From: Streptomyces sp. ALI-76-A | Lineage (GTDB): Bacteria > Actinomycetota > Actinomycetes > Streptomycetales > Streptomycetaceae | Assembly: GCF_030287445.1 (NCBI RefSeq) | Contig: NZ_JASVWB010000002.1 | Location: 4,216,001 to 4,280,000, forward strand | Direction: 5' to 3' | Length of the DNA: 64,000 bases | Part shown: piece by piece, positions 42,763 to 51,501 of the stretch | Numbering within the stretch: position 1 is the first letter of the stretch | Layout: the number at the start of each line of letters is the position of its first letter | Translations under genes and position numbers: made by a program | Notes under the pieces: model-generated | What the model was told of the DNA's origin: nothing | Seen by the model: the letters and a program-made list of their open reading frames with translations, nothing else | Databases searched by the model: none

Positions 42763-44316
42763 ATGTCCTGGGACCAGAATGCCCGTGATGACGTCGTCGT
42801 TCCGCCGATGCCGCCCGGTCCGCCACCCGCTCCCGCGGATCCGTGGCGGGCCGTCGCGGTGGCGTCGCTGAACCTGAGCGGACTGGGGCTCGGCTACGCC
42901 CTCGTGCGCCGCTGGAGACCGGCGGCCGTGTGCTGGGGCGCGACCGCGGCCTTCCTCTTCGCCGGCCTGCCGGCGGACCCGGACGGGGTCCCGGCCGCGC
43001 TGGTCGTCGTCTATCTGGCCTTCCTGGTGTTCGCGGCCGCACACGGGGCGTTCGTGGGTCTGCGGACGCCGATGAAGTGGCCGCCGAGCCCCCTGATCGC
43101 GGCCGCACTCGGTGTCGTCCTGCTGGCCGTCCCCGCCACCGGGGTCGTCCTCTACGACGACGCGCGCGACGAGGCCACCGAGCAGATGCTGCTGGACCGG
43201 CTCGGACAGGCGGACGAGACGGTCAGGACCGTGCGGCGGATGCCCTTCGCGACGGCGAAGGCGGACTACCGGGAGGCCCTCGCCGTCTACGACGGGCTCA
43301 GCGAGGACCACCCGGGGTCGCGGGCCGCCGAGCGTGTCCCGGACCGGCTCCGCGCCTTCTACGCAGCGGTCGCCTCGCCCTACACGGAGAAGAGTTACTG
43401 CGCCGCCATCGAACCCCTGAAGTACCTCCGCACCGTTCCGCGCACGGTACGTGAGAAGGATCTCGGCTCCCTGTCCACCTGGCCCGACGACCGGCTGGCC
43501 ACCTCGCTCTACGGATGCGCGGAGCCCTCCCTCAGCGGCGGAACCGGGGAATGGACCTCGCACTTCGGTGAACTGCTGACCCTCTTCCCGGAGTCCGAGC
43601 AGGCGCGGAAGGTGGAGCCCGCCGTGCGGGGCGAGGTCGACAAGGCGGTGAAGTCGGTGGGCGGGGACGAGCCCTGCGCGGCCGTCACCCGGCTCGAAAG
43701 CCTCGGCACCCAGGCCGACTCCCTGCCGGCGGAGCGGGCCCGCCTGGCCGACGCCCTCGGCCGGGAGGCCGACCGGGCCCGGGAGAACGCGAGAACGGGC
43801 ACGTACGCGTGCGGCGTGGACCAGTACCGGGACAAGCAGTTCGGCGAGGCCGTCACCACCATGAACGACTTCGTCGAGAGCAACCCGGGGCACAGGAACC
43901 AGGCCCGCGCCCGGAAGATAGCCATCGCCGCGGAGGTCGCCCAGACGATACCCGCGGCCGGCAAGCGCCTGCCGACGACCGCATCCGGGGGCAGCATCTC
44001 CGTGACCGTCAAGAACGACAGTCCCGACGACATCACCGTCCTCTACACCGGGCCGGTGACCGGCAGCTTCACTCTCCAGGCGTGCGGCGGCTGCACCTCC
44101 TACTCCCTGGGCAGCACGCTCGGACTCGGCTTCGAACCGTGCAGCGACAGCGGCCGGAACTACCCGCAGCGAACCATCCAACTACCCGTGGGAACCACCT
44201 ACTTCGTGCACAAGTCGCAGAGCGGCCTCGGCAAGTCCCCCGCCTCGGACACCGCCAAGCTGTCGCCGGGCTACATCTACACCGAGTGCGCGTACACGAC
44301 GACTCTCGGTTACTGA
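42763..44316 (+). CDS. Membrane protein with extracytoplasmic helical domain
   Basis: 517 residues. A Pro-rich start, four hydrophobic segments within residues 30-131 (the last SPLIAAALGVVLLAVPATGVV), then an extracytoplasmic region rich in TPR-like helices: YREALAVYDGLSEDHPG, ELLTLFPESEQARKV, VTTMNDFVESNPGH. The C-terminal part is beta-rich with paired cysteines (LQACGGCTSYSLG, FEPCSDSG, YIYTECAYT). No catalytic motif recognised. ATG with GGGGGG upstream. Confidence 0.8.
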   Translation: MSWDQNARDDVVVPPMPPGPPPAPADPWRAVAVASLNLSGLGLGYALVRRWRPAAVCWGATAAFLFAGLPADPDGVPAALVVVYLAFLVFAAAHGAFVGLRTPMKWPPSPLIAAALGVVLLAVPATGVVLYDDARDEATEQMLLDRLGQADETVRTVRRMPFATAKADYREALAVYDGLSEDHPGSRAAERVPDRLRAFYAAVASPYTEKSYCAAIEPLKYLRTVPRTVREKDLGSLSTWPDDRLATSLYGCAEPSLSGGTGEWTSHFGELLTLFPESEQARKVEPAVRGEVDKAVKSVGGDEPCAAVTRLESLGTQADSLPAERARLADALGREADRARENARTGTYACGVDQYRDKQFGEAVTTMNDFVESNPGHRNQARARKIAIAAEVAQTIPAAGKRLPTTASGGSISVTVKNDSPDDITVLYTGPVTGSFTLQACGGCTSYSLGSTLGLGFEPCSDSGRNYPQRTIQLPVGTTYFVHKSQSGLGKSPASDTAKLSPGYIYTECAYTTTLGY

Positions 44317-44373
44317 CTGCGGGCACACCGGCAGGGGCGCCACCGGTCGGGCGGTACCCGCGCGCGGGACGCG

Positions 44374-44672
44374 TCAGCGAAGTGTGCGGCGGTACAGGGC
44401 GTCCGGGGTCCGCGACGAGCCGACGCGGCCGGTATGGGCGATGCCGGCCGCGTACTCGTGGTCCGCGCACTGGCCCTTGTGGTGGCCGTTCGCGAAGTCG
44501 CCGCCTCTGGGGAGCGGGCCCCGGTTGTCGTTCCGGTCGAACCAGACCGGTGGCGCCGCTGTGGTTCGGGCCGGTGTAGCCGCAGAAGTGGGCCGAGTAC
44601 ACGAGTTTGTGCGAGTCGACGAGGGTGTGCGAGAGCCCGCGTACCGGCTCCAGGGTGGGGCGTCCGTGTGCG
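44374..44672 (-). pseudogene. Remnants of secreted enzyme genes (GH5-like fragment and an unidentified C-terminus)
   Basis: The 369 nt between flanking genes hold gene fragments on this strand. About 44560-44670 reads TLEPVRGLSHTLVDSHKLVY then SAHFCGYTGPNHSGATG, like a GH5 cellulase core. After a frame change about 44384-44555 reads WFDRNDNRGPLPRGGDFANG then HHKGQCADHEYAAGIAHTGR and stops at TGA. No start or full domain survives. Identification of the GH5 piece is by motif only. Confidence 0.45.
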
Positions 44673-44685
44673 AAAAAGAAGGGCC

Positions 44686-45123
44686 CTAGCCCCAGTCGCG
44701 TCCTGTTCTGCCCCGCTTGGTGTCCGAGCGCTGCTTCTTCTCGCGCAGGCGGCGCTCGTTGATGCCGCGCGGGATGCGGGTCGCCCGGCGGGGCTTGGGC
44801 GGGGGAGCCGTCGCCTCGGCGAGGAGGGTGGCCAGGCGGACCGCGGCGGTCTCGCGGTTGCGCCACTGGGAGCGGTGCTCGGAGGCGCGCACGGTCACCA
44901 CGCCGTCCACGAGCCGCCCGGCCAGCTTGTCCAGCGCCCGCTGCTTCCACACCTCCGGAAGGGCTTCGGTGCGCGCCAGGTCGAAGCGGAGCTCCACGCG
45001 TGAGTCGCTGGTGTTGACGTGCTGCCCGCCCGGCCCCGACGACCGCGAGAAACGCCACATGAGCTCGGCCTCGGGGAGCGAGACGGAGCCGCGGATCAGA
45101 TAGGGCCCGGACATGTCGTCCAT
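44686..45123 (-). CDS. arfB: Alternative ribosome-rescue hydrolase ArfB
   Basis: 145 residues. RF-1-like domain with the GGQ loop SSGPGGQHVNTSDSRVELRF, then RASEHRSQWRNRETAAVRLATLL and a basic tail (RRATRIPRGINERRLREKKQRSD) that enters the mRNA channel. It hydrolyses peptidyl-tRNA on stalled ribosomes without a stop codon. It is too short for a true release factor, which supports ArfB (YaeJ). ATG with GAGGCGGG upstream. Confidence 0.92.
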   Translation of the reverse strand: MDDMSGPYLIRGSVSLPEAELMWRFSRSSGPGGQHVNTSDSRVELRFDLARTEALPEVWKQRALDKLAGRLVDGVVTVRASEHRSQWRNRETAAVRLATLLAEATAPPPKPRRATRIPRGINERRLREKKQRSDTKRGRTGRDWG

Positions 45124-45283
45124 GTTCCCGCCTCTGACCGGTCCACGTCACCCCAATATCGGGCCGGTCCTCCGTTCGGTAAAGAAAGCAAAGACACGGG
45201 GAACCTTGGACACCTCACACGACGTTCATAGGTGTAGCTGTAGCTTCGTGCCCGTTAGATAACGAGGGAAGGGACTCCCAACA

Positions 45284-45859
45284 ATGGCTGTAAGCCTGTC
45301 CAAGGGTGGCAACGTCTCGCTCACCAAGGAGGCTCCGGGCCTGACCGCCGTCACCGTGGGCCTCGGCTGGGACGTCCGCACCACCACCGGCACGGACTTC
45401 GACCTCGACGCCTCCGCCATCGCGGTCAATCCTCAGGGCAAGGTCTTCTCGGACGCCCACTTCGTCTTCTTCAACAACAAGCAGACGCCGGACCAGACCA
45501 TCGTCCACACCGGCGACAACCGCACGGGCGAGGGCGCGGGCGACGACGAGGCGATCAACGTCAACCTGGCCGGCCTCCCCGCCGACGTCGACAAGATCGT
45601 CTTCCCGGTGTCGATCTACGACGCCGAGAACCGCTCGCAGAACTTCGGCCAGGTCCGCAACGCCTACATCCGCATCGTCAACCAGGACGGCGGCACCGAG
45701 ATCGCCCGCTACGACCTCTCCGAGGACGCGGCCACCGAGACCGCGATGGTCTTCGGCGAGCTCTACCGCAACGGCGCGGAGTGGAAGTTCCGCGCCGTCG
45801 GCCAGGGGTACGCCTCGGGCCTGGTCGGCATCGCCCAGGACTTCGGTGTGAACGTCTGA
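45284..45859 (+). CDS. terD: TerD-family calcium-binding stress protein
   Basis: 191 residues. Starts [18 protein letters not shown], then [20 protein letters not shown] with the acidic Ca2+ ligands, [62 protein letters not shown] and [14 protein letters not shown]. Full length for TerD. Linked to tellurite resistance and general stress; the exact biochemical role is unknown. ATG with GGAAGGGA upstream, monocistronic. Confidence 0.95.
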   Translation: MAVSLSKGGNVSLTKEAPGLTAVTVGLGWDVRTTTGTDFDLDASAIAVNPQGKVFSDAHFVFFNNKQTPDQTIVHTGDNRTGEGAGDDEAINVNLAGLPADVDKIVFPVSIYDAENRSQNFGQVRNAYIRIVNQDGGTEIARYDLSEDAATETAMVFGELYRNGAEWKFRAVGQGYASGLVGIAQDFGVNV

Positions 45860-45935
45860 CGGACGCCACACGCGGTACGGGAACCCCTGGCCTCGGCCGG
45901 GGGTTTCCCGCGTTCCGGCGCGTACGACCCGCCGC

Positions 45936-47402
45936 TCAGTCCCGCGCCGGCTTCCCCTCCCCGTACAGCCACTCCTCCCAGATCCCGCTGAAGTCCGCGC
46001 CGGGCGCCTGCCGCTCCACGTACGCCGTGAAGTCCCCGGTGTCGGCGGTTCCGTGGCGGTGCGCGGCGGCCCAGCCCCGCAGGAGGGCGCGGAAGGCCGT
46101 GTCGCCCATGGTCCGGCGGATCTGGTGCAGGACCATCGCGCCCCGCTGGTAGACGGGGCTGCCGGAGATGTGCGCGGCGCTCTCCGGCTCGGCGGGCGGG
46201 AAGGACCAGAGGTCCTCGTGGGTGTCCTCACCGTGGTCGTACAGGGCGTCGAAGGTCCGCTGGGCGCTGTCGCCGCCGTGGTCCTCCTCCCACAGCCATT
46301 CCGCGTACGTCGCGAAGCCCTCGTTGAGCCACATGTCCTGCCAGGTCTTCGGCGTGACCGAGTCGCCGTACCACTGGTGGGCCAGCTCGTGGACGAGGGT
46401 CGCCGTGTCGGGGGCGCCGGGGAAGACGGGCCGGTTCTGGGTCTCCAGGGCGTACCCGGCGTCGCCCGCGCGGTCGACGATCGCTCCGGCGGAGGAGAAG
46501 GGATACGGGCCGAAGGTGTCCTCGGCCCACCGCATGATCTCCGGGATCCGTGCCAGCACCGTCCGGCTGGCCGCCGCCTCCTTCGGGTCGACGGCGATGT
46601 ACACGGACAGGCGGGGGGTGGAGGCGGTGGAGCTCGTCGGGGAGGTGGCGGCCGGGGCTGAGGCCGGGGCGGCGCGGTTCAGGTCGTAGCGGGTGATGGC
46701 GTAGCGGCCGACGGCGAGGGTGGCGGCGTGGCTCGCCATGGGTTCGGCCGTGTGCCAGGAGTACGTCGTACGGCCGCCGCGGGTCGTCTCGCCCGTCAGC
46801 TCCCCGTTGGACACGGCCGTCAGGCCCTGCGGCACGGTCACCGCGAGGTCGTACGCCGCCTTGTCCGAAGGGTGGTGGTTGCCGGGGTACCACGCCATGG
46901 AACCGGTGGGCTCGCCGAGGGCCAGGGCCCCGTCGGCCGTGCGCAGCCAGCCCTCCTCCGAGCCGTCCGGGTCGGTGATCGTCTGCGGGGTGCCGGAGTA
47001 GCGGACGGTGACGCGGAACGTCCCGTCCTCGTCCAGCTCGTCCCGCGGGCGCACGGTCAGCTCCTGGCCGGTGCGGTTCCAGCGGGCGTCCTGGCCGTCC
47101 ACGGTGACCTCGTCGACGTCCAGGCCCTGGAGGTCGAGGTCGAATGCGGAGAGGTCCTGGGTCGCGCGGGCGGTGAGGGTGGCCCGGCCGGTGAGCCGGG
47201 CGGAGCCGGGGTCGTAGGCGAGGGTCAGGTCGTAGTGGGTGACGTCGTAGCCGCCGTTGCCCGCCTTCGGGAAGTACGGGTCGCGCACACCGGAGCCGCC
47301 GGGGGTGCCGTCGACTCCCCCGCCGCACGCGGTCAGGGCGAGGGCGCCGAGCGCGAGCAGGAAGGACGTGCGGGCCGGGACCACCGGTGCGGATCGGGAC
47401 AC
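45936..47402 (-). CDS. M1-family zinc metallopeptidase, secreted lipoprotein
   Basis: 488 residues. Signal peptide with a lipobox (ALALTACGGG). The gluzincin core HELAHQWYGDSV near residue 334 with NEGFATYAEWLWEE supplies the third zinc ligand, preceded by a GAMEN-like YALETQNRP. The N-terminal beta domain is DVTHYDLTLAYDP...LTGRATLTARA. It would be an exported aminopeptidase. GTG start, only 41 nt from the divergent neighbour, so the two promoters overlap. Confidence 0.92.
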   Translation of the reverse strand: MSRSAPVVPARTSFLLALGALALTACGGGVDGTPGGSGVRDPYFPKAGNGGYDVTHYDLTLAYDPGSARLTGRATLTARATQDLSAFDLDLQGLDVDEVTVDGQDARWNRTGQELTVRPRDELDEDGTFRVTVRYSGTPQTITDPDGSEEGWLRTADGALALGEPTGSMAWYPGNHHPSDKAAYDLAVTVPQGLTAVSNGELTGETTRGGRTTYSWHTAEPMASHAATLAVGRYAITRYDLNRAAPASAPAATSPTSSTASTPRLSVYIAVDPKEAAASRTVLARIPEIMRWAEDTFGPYPFSSAGAIVDRAGDAGYALETQNRPVFPGAPDTATLVHELAHQWYGDSVTPKTWQDMWLNEGFATYAEWLWEEDHGGDSAQRTFDALYDHGEDTHEDLWSFPPAEPESAAHISGSPVYQRGAMVLHQIRRTMGDTAFRALLRGWAAAHRHGTADTGDFTAYVERQAPGADFSGIWEEWLYGEGKPARD

Positions 47403-47443
47403 GGCAGTGATCCTATGAGCACCCGCGTGACACCATCGCGTAC

Positions 47444-47944
47444 GTGCTCGACATCGGCTACGCCCTCTCCAACCGCTTCCCCGACCCCCCGCAGACCGAC
47501 TACCGCCGCGCGGACGTCCACACCCTGCGCCACGACCTGTTCTGCGGTGACGTCTACCTCGCCGACACCGACAAGGACCGGGAACTGTCCACAGCCTGGG
47601 GATGGGTGCCCGTGCTGGACTTCGCGTGGGCGCTGTGCGACATCGTGGAGCGGATCGACCGGGACCCGGCGGGCTCCCGGGCCGCCCGCCCGCAGCGCGC
47701 GGAACTGGACTTCACGGAGTCGACGGACTGCATGCTCTTCGAGCGCCGCTTCGGCTGGGTGGACGTGGAGGCCGACTGGATGCCGGCGGAGGAGCCCCCG
47801 CTGACCTTCTCCCACACCGAACTGCGCCGCGAGGCACGGGACTTCCTGCACGACCTGATCGCCGACCTGGTCGACCTGCACGACGACCTGGGCGAGAACC
47901 CGGCGATCTGGACCCTACAGGCCCGCTTTCCCCGGGTGTCGTGA
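47444..47944 (+). CDS. Conserved hypothetical protein (166 aa)
   Basis: 166 residues, MLDIGYALSNRFPDPPQTDYRRADVHTLRHDLFCGDVYLAD..., with WGWVPVLDFAWALCDIVERIDRDP and ELRREARDFLHDLIADLVDLHDDLGENPAIWTL. Acidic, soluble, no motifs recognised; seems to be a streptomycete orphan family. GTG start with a CACCAT box 8 nt upstream, compatible with a leaderless message. Confidence 0.75.
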   Translation: MLDIGYALSNRFPDPPQTDYRRADVHTLRHDLFCGDVYLADTDKDRELSTAWGWVPVLDFAWALCDIVERIDRDPAGSRAARPQRAELDFTESTDCMLFERRFGWVDVEADWMPAEEPPLTFSHTELRREARDFLHDLIADLVDLHDDLGENPAIWTLQARFPRVS

Positions 47945-48096
47945 CGTCGGGCTGACGTGTCCGGGCAGGGGCGGCCCGGGGGGCCGGGCCGGGCTTCTCC
48001 GGCCTCCCGGAGCCGGTGACACCCGAGCCGGCTGGAGACATCCGCCGTCGAACGCCGGACGCCCTCGGCATCAGCACCCCGTGCCACACGGTGCCG

Positions 48097-48828
48097 TCAG
48101 CCCTCCACCCGGATCCCCAGCGCCCCCGCCAGCACCGGCGCCAGATCCAGCAGCTGCGCCGGGCTGATCACCGCCCCCGCCAGCCGGTCCACGCCCCGCG
48201 CGATCTCCAGCGAGGCGACCTGGCGCAGGTCCACGTCCTTCAGGGTCGCCGCGGTCAGGTCCACCCCCTTCAGCGTGCAGTCCACGAACTCCACCCGCTC
48301 CAGCCGCGCACTCCCGAAGTCCGGCTCGACCAGGACACAGCCCTCGAAGACGACGTCACGGAGCCGGGCCGTGCGCAGGTTCAGGTAGTCGATCTTGCCG
48401 CCGCGGATCAGGACCCGTTCCAGGACCGCCCCGTGCAGCTGGACCCCGCCCATGCGGGCGTCGATCACCTCCACGTCCCGCAGGGTCGCCTCCGCGAGGT
48501 CGGTGCCCACCCCGCGCGGGCCGGTGAGGACCGAGTCCAGCACACGCGCACGCGTCAGCCGGGTGTCGTCCAGCGCGCAGTCCGTCAGCGCGCAGTCCAT
48601 GAACCGGGCACCCCCGCCGTCCTGCCCGGCGAAGTCCGCCTCCCGGAACCGCAGCCCGTCGTAGTCCCCGTCCGGCTCCAGTCCCCCGCCGCCGTACGGC
48701 TCCAGCGGCGGCAGCCGCACCTCGGGCCGCCTGGCCGCCTTGACCCCCGCCCCACCACCCCTGCCCGGCCCACCGGTCCCCCCGGTCCCACCGGCTCGCG
48801 CACTCCCGCCCACCGCTCGCCTCACCAT
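48097..48828 (-). CDS. Pentapeptide-repeat protein
   Basis: 243 residues. A Gly-rich basic N-terminus, then pentapeptide-type repeats with a hydrophobic or aromatic every fifth residue: FREADFAGQ, ARFMDCALTDCALDDTRLTRARVLDSVLTG, LRDVVFEGCVLVEPDFGSARLERVEFVDCTLKGVDLTAATL. It forms a right-handed quadrilateral beta-helix. Some relatives mimic DNA and bind gyrase, but most have no known role. ATG with GGGGGC upstream. Confidence 0.87.
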   Translation of the reverse strand: MVRRAVGGSARAGGTGGTGGPGRGGGAGVKAARRPEVRLPPLEPYGGGGLEPDGDYDGLRFREADFAGQDGGGARFMDCALTDCALDDTRLTRARVLDSVLTGPRGVGTDLAEATLRDVEVIDARMGGVQLHGAVLERVLIRGGKIDYLNLRTARLRDVVFEGCVLVEPDFGSARLERVEFVDCTLKGVDLTAATLKDVDLRQVASLEIARGVDRLAGAVISPAQLLDLAPVLAGALGIRVEG

Positions 48829-49057
48829 GCCCCCATGCTGCACCCCACCACTGACAATCCCCCTCACCTGCGGAAACACAGCCGATGTCACATTCCGGCC
48901 GCTCCGTCGGTCGTACTCCCAGGAAGGCCTTCCGCACACACCCCCGGACACCCCACCGCTCCCCACCCCGAACACCAGACCCGACGCCGCTCACCACCCC
49001 GACTCCGCTCACCACCCCGACCCCGAACACCAGCCCGACCCGAGGGAGATCCCGGAC

Positions 49058-50218
49058 ATGCACCGCATCACCGTCATCGGCGGCGGCTTCGCCGGACTGA
49101 CCGCGGCCATCACCGCGGCCGAGGCCGGCGCCAAGGTCACCCTGTACGAGGCCCATCACACGCTCGGCGGACGGGCCCGTACCGCCGAGGGTCCGTACCG
49201 CACGAACGACGGACCGCACGCCCTCTACAGCGGCGGACCGCACTGGGCCTGGCTCAGGCAGCGCGACCTGATCGGACCGCTCGCGCCCCTCCCCCCGCTG
49301 GAGGCGGCCCGGCTCCGGCTGCGGTACCAGGGCGCGCTGCGCCGCACCCCGCCGCTCCCCCTGCTCAAGCTGGCGCGCCGCGACGCCCGGCAGGCGCCCG
49401 TCGACGTCGACTTCCTGACCTGGGCGACCGGGCAGGCGGGCGAGGAGGGCGCCCGGGCCGCCGCCCACTACTCGGCCGTCGCCCTGTTCCACCACGACCC
49501 GGGCTCCCTGTCCGCCGCGTTCGTGCAGGAACGCCTGCGCCGCGCGACCAAGCTCCCGCCGGAGGCCCACTATCCGCGCGGCGGCTGGGGCGGTCTCATC
49601 GACCGGATGGCGGCGCGGGCGTGGAACCTCGGGGTGCGTGTGGAGACGCTGTCCCGCGTCGACAGCGTGCCCACCGACACCCCGGTCGTCGTAGCCACCT
49701 CCCTCGACGCCGCCCGGCGCCTGCTCGGCGACTCCACGCTGACCTGGCCGAGCGGCCGCACGGCTCTGCTCGACCTCGCCGTCCGCACCCGGCGCGGGGA
49801 CGCCTTCGCCGTCTCCGACCTCGACTCCCCCGGCTGGCTCGAACGCTTCACGGCCCAGGACCGGACGCTGGCCCCCGCGGGCGAGCAGCTCGTCCAGGGG
49901 CAGATCCCGATCGCCCCGCACGAGACCAGGGCCGACGGCATCGCCCGCGCCGAGCAACTGCTCGACCTCGCCTTCGAGGGCTGGCGCGAGCGCGTCACCT
50001 GGCGGCGCGAGGCGGTCGCGAACGGCCGTACCGGTGCCGTGGACCTGCCGGGCACGAGCTGGCGCGACCGGCCCGCGATCCACCGCGGCGACGGCGTCTA
50101 TCTCGCGGGCGACCAGGTCGCCGCCCCCGGTGTGCTCTGCGAGGTCTCCTTCACCAGCGCCCTCACCGCGGTGTCGCTGGCCCTCGGCCGCCACCCCCTT
50201 GACCTCAAGCATGCTTGA
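49058..50218 (+). CDS. FAD-dependent oxidoreductase
   Basis: 386 residues. N-terminal dinucleotide fold ITVIGGGFAGLTAAITAAEAG with TLYEAHHTLGGRAR, as in phytoene-desaturase-like or protoporphyrinogen-oxidase-like flavoproteins. C-terminal GDGVYLAGDQVAAPGVL binds FAD. The arrangement GGWGGLIDRMAARA is typical of the group. Substrate unknown. ATG with GAGGGAG upstream. Its last codons contain the SoxR-box promoter of the next gene. Confidence 0.88.
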   Translation: MHRITVIGGGFAGLTAAITAAEAGAKVTLYEAHHTLGGRARTAEGPYRTNDGPHALYSGGPHWAWLRQRDLIGPLAPLPPLEAARLRLRYQGALRRTPPLPLLKLARRDARQAPVDVDFLTWATGQAGEEGARAAAHYSAVALFHHDPGSLSAAFVQERLRRATKLPPEAHYPRGGWGGLIDRMAARAWNLGVRVETLSRVDSVPTDTPVVVATSLDAARRLLGDSTLTWPSGRTALLDLAVRTRRGDAFAVSDLDSPGWLERFTAQDRTLAPAGEQLVQGQIPIAPHETRADGIARAEQLLDLAFEGWRERVTWRREAVANGRTGAVDLPGTSWRDRPAIHRGDGVYLAGDQVAAPGVLCEVSFTSALTAVSLALGRHPLDLKHA

Positions 50219-50229
50219 GGTTGAACAGT
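50199..50229 (+). promoter_or_regulatory. SoxR-type promoter
   Basis: The perfect 18-bp palindrome CCTCAAGCATGCTTGAGG sits inside the spacer of a promoter: -35 TTGACC, spacer of 19 nt, -10 AACAGT. The long 19-nt spacer with the operator inside it is the MerR/SoxR arrangement, and CCTCAAG...CTTGAGG is the SoxR box. It overlaps the last codons and stop of the FAD oxidoreductase gene. The distance to the next start codon is 127 nt. Confidence 0.88.
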
Positions 50230-50356
50230 GGGGTCCGGCAGACACCACCCGTCGCCGCGGACCGCGCGCCCGTCACCACGGACCGCGTCCGTATCCGTCA
50301 TCACGGAACCGTCCGTCGCCACCGACCGGACGGCACCCGTCAGCAAGGGGGACCCC

Positions 50357-51337
50357 ATGCACGCCATCCGTCTGCACACCTTCGGCCCGGCCGACAACCT
50401 CCGCTACGAGCAGGTCGAGGACCCGCTGCCGGGCCCCGGCCAGATCCGCATCGCCGTGGAGGCGGCCGGGGTCCATCTCCTGGACGCCGCCCTGCGCGAG
50501 GGCATGCAGGGGCCCCTGCCCGAGCCGACGGTCCTGCCCACCATCCCGGGCCGCGAGGTCGCGGGCACCGTCGAGTCGCTCGGGGACGGCGTCGCCGGAC
50601 GGTGGCTCGGCAGGCGCGTGGTCGCCCACCTCGGGTTCGCCCCGGGCGGCTACGCCGAACTGGCGGTCACCGACGTCGACCGCGTCCACGAGATCCCGGA
50701 GAACCTCGACTCCGCCCAGGCCGTCGCCATGATCGGCACCGGCCGTACGGCGATGGGGATCCTCCAGTTCGCCGAACTCGGCCCGGACGCGGTGGCCGTG
50801 ATCCCGGCCGCCGCCGGCGGCATCGGCACCCTGCTCGTGCAGTACGCCAGGAACGCGGGCGCCACCGTCGTCGGCCTCGCGGGCGGACCGCGGAAGACCG
50901 CCCGCGTCCAGGCGAACGGCGCCGACCTCGCCGTCGACTACACGGACCCGGCCTGGCCCGCCAAGGTGCGCGCCCACCTGGGCGGCCGTAGCGCCACCGT
51001 CGTCTTCGACGGCGTGGGCGGCGATGTCGCCCGGGAGAGCGTCGCCCTGCTCGGGCCCGGCGGCAAGCACGTCGTCTTCGGCTGGTCGGGCGAGGGGGTC
51101 AAGGACGGCGCGCCCTACCTCGTCGACGGCGTCTCCGAGCAGGTGCTCGGCCCGGCGATGATGCGGAAGGTCGGTGGCCCCGACCCCGTACGCACCCTGG
51201 AACTGCGCGCCCTCGCCGAGGCCGCCGCGGGCCGTCTCACCCCCGCCGTGCAGCGCTTCCCGCTCGCCGCGGCGGCCGCCGCGCACCGGGCGCTGGAGAC
51301 CCGCGCCACGACCGGGAAGGTCGTACTGGAGCCGTGA
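50357..51337 (+). CDS. NADPH:quinone reductase-like zinc-binding dehydrogenase (SoxR regulon)
   Basis: 326 residues, medium-chain dehydrogenase/reductase of the quinone-oxidoreductase branch. MHAIRLHTFGPADNLRYEQVEDPLPGPGQIRI at the start, then VIPAAAGGIGTLLVQYARNAGATVVGLAG as NADPH fold, and a C-terminus VQRFPLAAAAAAHRALETRATTGKVVLEP. No structural zinc cysteines. The SoxR-box promoter upstream and the gene position fit the S. coelicolor SoxR target SCO4266. Probably detoxifies redox-active compounds. ATG with AAGGGGG upstream. Confidence 0.9.
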   Translation: MHAIRLHTFGPADNLRYEQVEDPLPGPGQIRIAVEAAGVHLLDAALREGMQGPLPEPTVLPTIPGREVAGTVESLGDGVAGRWLGRRVVAHLGFAPGGYAELAVTDVDRVHEIPENLDSAQAVAMIGTGRTAMGILQFAELGPDAVAVIPAAAGGIGTLLVQYARNAGATVVGLAGGPRKTARVQANGADLAVDYTDPAWPAKVRAHLGGRSATVVFDGVGGDVARESVALLGPGGKHVVFGWSGEGVKDGAPYLVDGVSEQVLGPAMMRKVGGPDPVRTLELRALAEAAAGRLTPAVQRFPLAAAAAAHRALETRATTGKVVLEP

Positions 51338-51372
51338 ACGTGAACAGGACCGCTTCACCCTGAGAGCGACGA

Positions 51373-51402
51373 GAAGGGGGCGGCCCACCGGCCACCCCCT
51401 TC
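51373..51402. terminator. Hairpin between the quinone reductase and the convergent exported-protein gene
   Basis: GAAGGGGG plus GGCC pairs with GGCC plus CCCCCTTC around CACC, with one unpaired base on each arm. It starts 36 nt after the reductase stop codon. Confidence 0.7.
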
Positions 51403-51501
51403 CGTCCGCCGCGCCGAGATCGGCTCACGACCGCATCAGCGGCCTCCGGCCCCGCACCTCGACCACGGACTACGCATCACGTCCCACGCCTCGCGCCACG
51501 G

